From Dehalococcoidia bacterium (GTDB lineage Bacteria; Chloroflexota; Dehalococcoidia; GIF9; AB-539-J10): 5,558 bases of DNA. Below, in pieces: positions 1-3,991 of the stretch. The stretch is from positions 1-5,558 of the forward strand of contig JAGYOV010000071.1 of assembly GCA_018399375.1 (NCBI GenBank). Direction: 5' to 3'. A program made the translations under genes and the position numbers. The notes beneath the pieces were generated by a model. It had not been told where the DNA came from and searched no databases. It worked only from the letters and a program-made list of their open reading frames with translations. The stretch's first letter is position 1. The number at the start of each line of letters is the position of its first letter.

Positions 1-41
1 TGGCAGAATGTGGAATGTTCGCTTAACAAAAAGCTCGATTG

Positions 42-70
42 TTGACTCAGAAGAGCAAAACAGTTATAAT
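42..70 (+). promoter_or_regulatory. sigma70-type promoter of the Fur-family gene
   Basis: TTGACT at 42-47 matches the -35 consensus at five of six bases. TATAAT at 65-70 matches the -10 consensus fully, and the spacer is exactly 17 bases. Transcription would start near base 76-78. That places the open reading frame's upstream TTG (39) outside the transcript and leaves ATG 84 with a leader of only a few bases. Confidence 0.75.
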
Positions 71-75
71 TATAA
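64..75. promoter_or_regulatory. 12-bp palindrome over the -10 box, probable operator
   Basis: TTATAATTATAA is a perfect palindrome containing the whole -10 hexamer. Its half-site resembles that of the Bacillus PerR box (TTATAATNATTATAA), but the two halves are three bases closer. Fur-family regulators commonly repress themselves from sites overlapping their own promoter, so autoregulation by the gene starting at 84 is the natural inference. A second inverted repeat follows at 85-99 (TGAGA, five-base loop, TCTCA), in the first codons. Binding is not shown, and AT-rich -10 regions can be palindromic by chance. Confidence 0.5.
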
Positions 76-83
76 ATGTGAGA

Positions 84-461
84 ATGAGAGGCAATCTCAA
101 TCTTCTTAGTGAAATGAAAGGTCATCCAGTAACTGCACACCGACAGTTGCTTTTGCACCTTATCCGTAATGCTCATGACCATATAGATGCCAAAGAGTTA
201 TATCGACGTGGGGCAAACGAAGAGGAATCCATCAGTCTATCTACAGTCTATCGTAATCTGCAAGTTTTTAAGAAACTAGGCTTGGTGGAGGAGAGACGGT
301 TGGGCCAGATGCGCTGTTACTATGAGATAAAACAAAAACCGGAGCATCACCACTTGGTATGTCAGCGCTGTGGGAAAATCGTAGACTTTGAGAGTCCTCT
401 AATTCGTAAGCTGATGGACGAGGTGCAGCATCAACACGGCTTCAATGTAACCAAAAAGTGA
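84..461 (+). CDS. Fur/PerR-family metal-dependent transcriptional regulator, frameshifted near the C-terminus
   Basis: A Fur-superfamily repressor that would bind operator DNA as a dimer in response to a metal or peroxide. From ATG 84, residues 12-80 are the winged helix, with the recognition-helix signature STVYRNLQVFKKLGLVEE at 53-70. Residues 81-120 begin the dimerisation domain: metal-site candidates E81, H88-H90 and D101, then the first structural-zinc pair CQRC (C93, C96). The H-x-H run and CGKIVDFES resemble PerR and Fur equally, so the sensed signal is not resolved. The frame ends at TGA 459-461 after NVTKK. The expected ending, with the second zinc pair CPEC, continues one frame over (457-588). 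The start was chosen because the promoter lies inside the longer frame from TTG 39. GTG 78 and ATG 114 are alternatives, and no clear Shine-Dalgarno precedes any of them. Confidence 0.88.
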   Translation: MRGNLNLLSEMKGHPVTAHRQLLLHLIRNAHDHIDAKELYRRGANEEESISLSTVYRNLQVFKKLGLVEERRLGQMRCYYEIKQKPEHHHLVCQRCGKIVDFESPLIRKLMDEVQHQHGFNVTKK

Positions 462-588
462 ATTGTACCTTGAGGGTTACTGCCCGGAATGTGAAGAGAA
501 AAGGAACACGCGCGTGCCGAGGGTATTCTTTGCTTCTGGTGGTATAGGTGGAGGCACAAGTGGAGAAAAACAAAGGGGGAAAGGTTAA
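457..588 (+). pseudogene. displaced C-terminal tail of the Fur-family regulator
   Basis: Reading from 457 gives SELYLEGYCPECEEKRN, the standard end of a Fur-family protein, including the second CxxC of the structural zinc site. It is joined to the upstream part through the A5 run at 453-457. Removing one A restores ACC AAA AGT GAA and one continuous protein. Beyond the family's usual end the frame runs on for about 26 Gly-rich residues to TAA 586-588, over the start of the next ORF. Possible causes are a sequencing error in the homopolymer, a true mutation, or +1 slippage of the lysine tRNA from AAA to AAA within the run. Confidence 0.7.
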
Positions 589-787
589 GCAGGCTCTGGT
601 AGCAATTGGAACGATTGAGGGAAGAGTGGCAGGAGTAGCTATGAACCAGAGGAAAAAGCTTTTGGACAGGCTAAAGTGCGGGGTGATGCTCAGAAGCATG
701 CTTGTTTATGTGAGTGGTTTAGCTGGAAGGGTTGATGGGGAAAATCCCGAAATTGACGGAGATTTGGCACAGAAGGCATGTTTATGA
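560..787 (+). CDS. small hypothetical protein, 75 residues
   Basis: I do not recognise this protein. It begins with a Lys-rich stretch (EKNKGGKVKQ), followed by a mixed, partly hydrophobic middle with no convincing membrane segment and two cysteines (one in KCGV, one near the end). GTG 560 is preferred because GGTGGAGG at 547-554 sits five bases upstream. GTG 548 is in frame but has no ribosome-binding site. The gene overlaps the displaced Fur tail by 29 bases in another frame. Its TGA overlaps the downstream ATG as ATGA (784-787), the usual arrangement for translational coupling and the main argument that it is translated. Its composition is not strongly protein-like, so it may be a chance frame. 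Confidence 0.42.
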   Translation: MEKNKGGKVKQALVAIGTIEGRVAGVAMNQRKKLLDRLKCGVMLRSMLVYVSGLAGRVDGENPEIDGDLAQKACL

Positions 788-1455
788 AAGTCACTATCAT
801 TTACGACAATACCACTTCCAGAGGAGACCTTCAATCCGATTGGGGGTTTTCTTGTTTAGTTGAGGTAGAAAACGTCCCTAAGATTTTGTTTGATACCGGA
901 ACGGATGGAAGAATTTTGCTCAGTAATATGGCTAAATTGGGGATAGACCCAGTTTCGATTGGCGAAGTCTTCATTTCCCATTCTCATTTTGACCACACTG
1001 GAGGGATTCCCGAATTTTTGAAAGTTAATCGGAAAGCTAAATTTTACGTTCCTCCTTCTTTCCTTGGGCCAAGCGACAGAGAGGTTATCCCAATATCTAA
1101 AGCAAGTAAAATCCACGAGAATGTATTTTCCACAGGAGAATTGGATGGGATAGAACAGAGCATGGGAATCATAACTAATAAGGGAATCATTGTGATTGAT
1201 GGTTGCTCTCATCCTTATATGGGTCACATCTTAGACGCAGCCAGGGAGTTTGGGGAAATTTACGGGATAATTGGGGGATTGCATGGATTCAGTGAATTCG
1301 GATTATTCAAAGATCTGGAACTGATTTGCCCTACTCACTGCACCCAGCATAAAGCGGTGCTTAAAAAGTTATATCCTCAGAAATATATTGAAGGAGGAGC
1401 TGGAAGAATAATTGAAATTTATAACCAGATGAAAGCGGAAACTACGTTTCTTTAA
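784..1455 (+). CDS. MBL-fold metallo-hydrolase, RBPP synthase-like (COG1237 type)
   Basis: A 223-residue soluble metallo-beta-lactamase-fold protein. The metal-binding motif HSHFDH is at residues 66-71, preceded by the strand ILFDTGTDG (34-42) seen in the superfamily. Further candidate ligands are H143 in GCSHPYMG, H167 in GGLHG and H185 in CPTHCT. The GCSH and PTHCT blocks are typical of the group that includes MJ0301, named for 7,8-dihydropterin-6-methyl-4-(beta-D-ribofuranosyl)aminobenzene-5'-phosphate synthase. Bacterial members mostly have no proven substrate, so that reaction should not be assumed. It appears shorter than many relatives, between the HxHxDH and GCSH blocks. ATG 784 was chosen over ATG 778 because AGAAGG at 771-776 is seven bases away and MKVTIIYDN is the expected N-terminus. 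The gene is coupled to the upstream small ORF by an ATGA overlap. Confidence 0.85.
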   Translation: MKVTIIYDNTTSRGDLQSDWGFSCLVEVENVPKILFDTGTDGRILLSNMAKLGIDPVSIGEVFISHSHFDHTGGIPEFLKVNRKAKFYVPPSFLGPSDREVIPISKASKIHENVFSTGELDGIEQSMGIITNKGIIVIDGCSHPYMGHILDAAREFGEIYGIIGGLHGFSEFGLFKDLELICPTHCTQHKAVLKKLYPQKYIEGGAGRIIEIYNQMKAETTFL

Positions 1456-1495
1456 AATAACTAAAATTGTTTCTAGTATCTTGAGGGGAGGTTGA

Positions 1496-1603
1496 ATGTG
1501 GGTGTCGGTTGGGCTTAGCGATGATATTAGCGGGATTCTGCCCTATCTGAATACCAAGGCTAAAAAAGCGATTTATAATCCTCAGGTACCTAATTTAACA
1601 TGA
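1496..1603 (+). pseudogene. N-terminal stub of an (Fe-S)-binding protein
   Basis: After a strong Shine-Dalgarno (GAGGGGAGG, 1483-1491), ATG 1496 opens a 35-codon frame. Its sequence (VSVGLSDDISGILPYLN, then AIYNPQVPNLT) resembles, from memory, the first residues of anaerobe (Fe-S)-binding proteins that normally run well past 100 residues and carry a later CxxC-CG-x-x-x-C cluster motif. It stops at TGA 1601-1603 with a second stop (TAG) directly after, and no Cys motif follows. About 20 bases on, another frame from 1624 to 1707 reads DFEAKKRAFKPEQPQRKR and ends over the next gene's ATG. This could be the tail of the same lost gene, but that is weak. The intact signal for translation with a truncated product suggests recent decay or a very short functional peptide. 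Confidence 0.5.
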
Positions 1604-1634
1604 TAGTCAACTATGAATGGTAATGTTTACTAGA

Positions 1635-1679
1635 TTTTGAGGCTAAGAAACGGGCTTTTAAGCCCGAACAGCCTCAGAG
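1635..1679 (+). promoter_or_regulatory. compound hairpin upstream of the 59-residue protein
   Basis: An inner stem CGGGCT (1651-1656) / AGCCCG (1661-1666) closes a four-base TTTA loop. It is enclosed by an outer stem TGAGGCT (1638-1644) / AGCCTCA (1670-1676), which two or three weaker pairs can extend. The two stems are separated by a small asymmetric internal loop (AAGAAA against AAC). No T-tract follows on either strand, so an intrinsic terminator is unlikely. The element ends five bases before the GAGGGAG ribosome-binding site of the gene at 1701. An RNA processing, stability or translation-control role is possible, but none is demonstrated. Confidence 0.55.
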
Positions 1680-1700
1680 AAAAAGAGGGAGACAAGAGAA

Positions 1701-1880
1701 ATGCTAAGAATTGAACGTGGTCCAGATGAGGAGATTGCGGTCAGATTAAGCTGGCCAAGAATTTTATCAGCTACTACCACAGATCATCTCAGAACAGCTA
1801 AGAAAGAAGGCTTGTTAAGCCTTCGGAGCCTAGTTGATGCTGTGATAGAGCGCACTGAGTTAGCAAAAAGGGGAAACTAA
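1701..1880 (+). CDS. small uncharacterised protein, 59 residues
   Basis: A complete 59-residue frame from ATG 1701 to TAA 1878-1880, with GAGGGAG at 1685-1691, nine bases upstream. Residues 1-20 (MLRIERGPDEEIAVRLSWPR) look like short beta strands. Residues 27-52 (DHLRTAKKEGLLSLRSLVDA, then IER) form an amphipathic helix with regular Leu spacing, and the last residues are basic. There are no cysteines, signal peptide or membrane segment. The pattern HLR-x-A-x-KE-x-LL-x-LRSL-D resembles small uncharacterised proteins I associate with Chloroflexota, a recollection I cannot verify here. The helix resembles the coiled-coil tails of later genes only loosely. It lies 69 bases before the gene at 1950 and may be cotranscribed with it. 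I assign no function. Confidence 0.7.
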   Translation: MLRIERGPDEEIAVRLSWPRILSATTTDHLRTAKKEGLLSLRSLVDAVIERTELAKRGN

Positions 1881-1949
1881 AATCAAGGTGGAATATTAAA
1901 GAAAGGTCGATAAAAACTTGCACTATGCTTTCATAGGAGGAGGTGGAAT

Positions 1950-2135
1950 ATGTGGTCTTGGTTTTGGGGGCCTTCCTGTGCATGGCCTAGATATGGCTAT
2001 GGATATCCCTATGGCTATGGCTGGCCTTGGACAATGCCTAAAGAACAAGAAACTGCCATGCTCGAAGATCGGGAGAGATGGCTAAACAGGGAATTAGATG
2101 CCATCAAAAAAAGGCTAGATGAACTTAAAAAATAA
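1950..2135 (+). CDS. Trp/Tyr-rich micro-protein with coiled-coil tail
   Basis: A 61-residue protein with an exceptionally strong Shine-Dalgarno (AGGAGGAGG, 1936-1944) five bases before ATG 1950. Residues 1-29 are aromatic: W2, W4, W6, W12, W25 and W27, plus five tyrosines in a YGYGYPYGYG run, with one cysteine (C10). Residues 31-61 are a charged helix (ETAMLEDRERWLNRELDAIK) with heptad-like leucines and a Lys-rich end. This two-part build matches small proteins found beside DUF5320 genes in anaerobes. Aromatic/Gly-rich fronts could mediate assembly or membrane-surface contact, but there is no transmembrane helix or cleavable signal. It ends 12 bases before the DUF5320-like gene, so the two are almost certainly one operon. 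Confidence 0.82.
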   Translation: MWSWFWGPSCAWPRYGYGYPYGYGWPWTMPKEQETAMLEDRERWLNRELDAIKKRLDELKK

Positions 2136-2147
2136 GGAGGGGATAAG

Positions 2148-2486
2148 ATGCCATTTGGAGATGGAGCCGGTCCGATGGGAATGGGCCCAATGACCGGAAG
2201 AGGAGCAGGATACTGCGGAGGCTATGGCAGGCCACGGTTTGCTAATCCTGCCTTTGGCCCAGCTGGGGGATATGGATATGGTTACCGAGGACATGGATAT
2301 CCGGGATACGAAGGACCTTACGGCTATTCAGGAACAACTTCTTATATTCCTCCGATTCCAGGAGCATTGTCGGCTTTTGGAATGAACAGAGAGCAAGAGT
2401 GCGATTATCTAAAAAACCAAGCTCAGATTGTAAGGAGTCATCTGGAGCAAATCGAAGCTAGAATGCAAGAACTAGAGGAAAAGTAA
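2148..2486 (+). CDS. DUF5320-like Gly/Met/Tyr-rich protein
   Basis: A 112-residue protein. Residues 1-23 carry the DUF5320 signature, roughly PxGDGxGPxGxGPMTGRGxGYC (seen here as GDGAGPMGMGPMTGRGAGYC). Residues 24-65 are Gly/Tyr/Pro-rich with a repeated GYGYGYRGHGYPGYEG pattern. Residues 79-112 are a coiled coil (NREQECDYLKNQAQIVRSHL, then EQIEARMQELEEK) with a cysteine at 85. The function of DUF5320 is unknown. Family members are commonly encoded near NifX/NifB-type Fe-Mo cofactor proteins and Mrp/NBP35-type ATPases, which hints at Fe-S or metal-cofactor handling, but neither partner is in this window. The Shine-Dalgarno AAGGAGGGG precedes ATG 2148, 12 bases after the stop of the aromatic micro-protein. 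Confidence 0.87.
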   Translation: MPFGDGAGPMGMGPMTGRGAGYCGGYGRPRFANPAFGPAGGYGYGYRGHGYPGYEGPYGYSGTTSYIPPIPGALSAFGMNREQECDYLKNQAQIVRSHLEQIEARMQELEEK

Positions 2487-2653
2487 TGACTATGGAAGGG
2501 TGCTTGGTGCCTGCTATCACTCTGGCATTCTGGCACTAGTTTGTATCAATAAGGCACGCCGGGTGAAATATCTTGCTCTTGGAACAATCAAGGCTCGTAG
2601 CTGGGTTTAACTGTCAGCTCAAAGAAAATAAGATAATGTCAGGAGGTTAATAA
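2487..2653. other. 167-base gap between the DUF5320-like and ferredoxin genes
   Basis: No recognisable gene. One frame is open from GTG 2500 to TAA 2608-2610 (36 residues, containing CINKARRVKYLALG), but it lacks a ribosome-binding site and I do not recognise it; it may be a gene remnant. Short direct repeats occur at the start (GGTGC twice near 2499-2511; TTCTGGCA preceded by CTCTGGCA near 2521-2536). No T-tract terminator and no convincing promoter were seen, so read-through from upstream is likely. The AGGAGG at 2641-2646 belongs to the ferredoxin gene. Confidence 0.5.
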
Positions 2654-2923
2654 ATGGCATACAAAATTAATAGTGATTGTATAAGTTGTGGAGCTTGTGA
2701 GGCGGAATGTCAAAATGATGCTGTCTCTGAGGGAGAAGAGACTTATATAATCGACCCTGATAAGTGCACCGAATGTGTGGGGAACTTTGAGGCACCTAAG
2801 TGTGCCGAAGTCTGCCCTGTAGGCGCTTGCGTGCCTGACCCAGAGCGTGAGGAAAGCCAAGAGCAACTGCTTGAGAAATGGCATGGCCTGCATCCCGGTG
2901 AGATTCGAGCATATGAGCCATAA
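2654..2923 (+). CDS. 2[4Fe-4S] ferredoxin, Allochromatium (Alvin) type
   Basis: An 89-residue soluble electron carrier. The first cluster motif is C9-x2-C12-x2-C15-x3-C19. The second is C38-x2-C41-x8-C50-x3-C54, with an eight-residue spacer (VGNFEAPK) where clostridial ferredoxins have two. A ninth cysteine, C59, follows CPVGAC. The insertion, the extra cysteine and the C-terminal acidic helix ([14 protein letters not shown]) define the Alvin/YfhL type, whose studied members have one very low-potential cluster. C19 is followed by Gln, not the usual Pro. AGGAGG at 2641-2646 lies seven bases before ATG 2654. The end overlaps the next gene by 11 bases, implying tight coupling. It probably supplies electrons to a complex or enzyme in this cluster or elsewhere; the partner is not identified. 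Confidence 0.93.
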   Translation: MAYKINSDCISCGACEAECQNDAVSEGEETYIIDPDKCTECVGNFEAPKCAEVCPVGACVPDPEREESQEQLLEKWHGLHPGEIRAYEP

Positions 2924-3065
2924 GAAGCACAAGATGAGTGAATATAAAGTAAACGAGACTGAAGAGAAAATGGCCCACCTAAAAGCTCAACTGGAGAAGA
3001 TTGAGGATGAGTTGGAGAAGGCAACAGAGGTTGGGGAAAATAAAAAGACATCGAAGATGACCTAG
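2913..3065 (+). CDS. 50-residue coiled-coil protein
   Basis: A small, highly charged protein: a His/Lys-rich lead ([10 protein letters not shown]), then residues 14-38 forming one helix with coiled-coil spacing ([20 protein letters not shown], then LEKA), and a Lys/Thr-rich end. It has no cysteines or membrane segment. The helix resembles the C-terminal tails of the proteins at 1950, 2148 and 3992, so this looks like a stand-alone version of that module. ATG 2913 overlaps the ferredoxin stop by 11 bases and has GGTGAG about ten bases upstream. ATG 2934 is in frame and would give 43 residues. The same frame is open upstream to ATG 2847, but that would lie inside the ferredoxin gene and is unlikely to be used. 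Overlap with the ferredoxin suggests the two products act together, possibly as partner subunits. Confidence 0.65.
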   Translation: MSHKKHKMSEYKVNETEEKMAHLKAQLEKIEDELEKATEVGENKKTSKMT

Positions 3066-3089
3066 GGAAGTCTAGTAAGGGGGGCGCCA

Positions 3090-3785
3090 ATGATCGGGGT
3101 AACTATTAATAATCTACAAGTGAGTCCACTAAGTTCGCAGCAGCTGGTTATACTGAAGGAGGGAGCAGCCGAGCGCTATTTACCGATTGGGATTGGTCCT
3201 GCCGAAGCCAGTGCCATAACAGTAAAACTTCAGGGAACTGCTGTATCAAGACCTTTAACCCATGACCTTTTACACTCGGTTATTGCGGCATTAGGGGCTA
3301 TGGTCGATTGTATCGTCATCACTGATCTAGAGAATGATACCTTTTACGCTAAAATCGTCATCGAGGTAAATGGTGGCAAGGTAGAAGTAGATTCACGACC
3401 CAGTGACGGCCTGGCACTAGCGGTAAGGGTCGGGGCTCCCATCTTTGTTGAGGAAGCCGTTCTAGATGAAGCCGGCATCTTGCTGGATGAGGATAGAGAC
3501 AAACCTGTTCCCTCTAATAGAGAAACGGAGGAGATGGAGGGTAAAAGCAAGAAAGTTAGCCATGACGAGTTAAGGAGAATGTCGGCTTTTACTGATTTTA
3601 TCAACACCCTTGACTTAGATAACATGGATAAGGGGCAATCAATGCCGAAAGCCTACTGCATGAAGTGTCGACAGAAAAGGGAAATTAAAGACCCAAGGCA
3701 AATCGCTCTGAAAAACGGTAGGCCTGCGGTGCAGGGTACCTGCCCCGTCTGTGGGGGGAAGTTACTTAGATTTGGCAAGTTTTAG
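3090..3785 (+). CDS. bifunctional nuclease-family (DUF151) protein with C-terminal DUF5679-like zinc ribbon
   Basis: A 231-residue protein in three parts. Residues 1-135 are the DUF151/bifunctional-nuclease domain, with the conserved blocks LPIGIGPAEA (31-40), SRPLTHDLLHSVIAALGA (53-70) and DSRPSDGLALAVR (101-113). Residues 155-180 hold the usual closing helix of such proteins (LRRMSAFTDFINTLDLDN). Residues 186-231 are a zinc ribbon with C190-x2-C193 and C218-x2-C221 (AYCMKC, CPVCGGKL), matching DUF5679. Plant and some bacterial relatives are reported to have DNase/RNase activity, but the family's physiological role in anaerobes is unsettled. The zinc ribbon may contact nucleic acid. AAGGGGGG at 3077-3084 lies five bases before ATG 3090, and the gap to the upstream coiled-coil gene is 24 bases, so it probably belongs to the same transcript. 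Confidence 0.9.
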   Translation: MIGVTINNLQVSPLSSQQLVILKEGAAERYLPIGIGPAEASAITVKLQGTAVSRPLTHDLLHSVIAALGAMVDCIVITDLENDTFYAKIVIEVNGGKVEVDSRPSDGLALAVRVGAPIFVEEAVLDEAGILLDEDRDKPVPSNRETEEMEGKSKKVSHDELRRMSAFTDFINTLDLDNMDKGQSMPKAYCMKCRQKREIKDPRQIALKNGRPAVQGTCPVCGGKLLRFGKF

Positions 3786-3800
3786 GAAGGAGTAGGAGCG

Positions 3801-3950
3801 CTGAAACCTGAGAATAAGTTTATTACAGCTAACGGCCTAAAATTTCACTACCTCGACTTGGATTGGGAATATCTTAGAGGGGTCATCTCTCCTATGCTAA
3901 TTGTGCATGATCAGGAGAGCATCTCCTGTTTGCTGAAGCAGGGGGAATAA
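3801..3950 (+). pseudogene. internally deleted alpha/beta hydrolase remnant
   Basis: A frame with no ATG, GTG or TTG start near its ribosome-binding site (AAGGAG, 3787-3792), which points at CTG 3801. It begins KPENKFITANGLKFHYLDL, the classic N-terminus of alpha/beta hydrolases of the haloalkane dehalogenase-like group. It then jumps within one codon to WEYLRGVISPMLIVHDQES, which resembles the strand before the catalytic acid loop much later in such proteins. It stops at TAA 3948-3950 after 50 codons. The nucleophile elbow and catalytic His are missing, so it cannot be an active hydrolase. The simplest reading is one in-frame deletion of several hundred bases plus a start-codon change. It accounts for most of the 206-base gap between the genes at 3090 and 3992. 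Confidence 0.6.
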
Positions 3951-3991
3951 GCAAAAAGTATTCGACGAACTCGCTGGAGAGGAGACGAGCA

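Noticed and set aside
39..83. Longer Fur-family start at TTG 39
   Set aside because: The -35 and -10 boxes lie inside this extension, it lacks a ribosome-binding site, and its residues do not resemble a Fur N-terminus.
442..699. Open frame on the minus strand
   Set aside because: It lies opposite the Fur tail and the small ORF, has no ribosome-binding site, and its translation is unlike any family I know.
856..1227. 123-codon minus-strand frame inside the MBL gene
   Set aside because: It is the antisense shadow of a well-supported hydrolase gene with clear motifs on the + strand.
1635..1679. Intrinsic terminator
   Set aside because: The stem is good, but no T-tract follows on either strand.
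2487..2653. tRNA or riboswitch in the gap
   Set aside because: No cloverleaf, T-loop GTTC-A pattern or known aptamer core could be drawn. The repeats there are short and direct.
2847..2912. Upstream extension of the coiled-coil protein
   Set aside because: It would read out of frame through the conserved ferredoxin C-terminus. ATG 2913 has better spacing and composition.
2743..3090. Overlapping minus-strand frames opposite the ferredoxin and coiled-coil genes
   Set aside because: They are Pro/Ser-rich shadows of Cys- and Glu-rich coding sequence, with no start signals.
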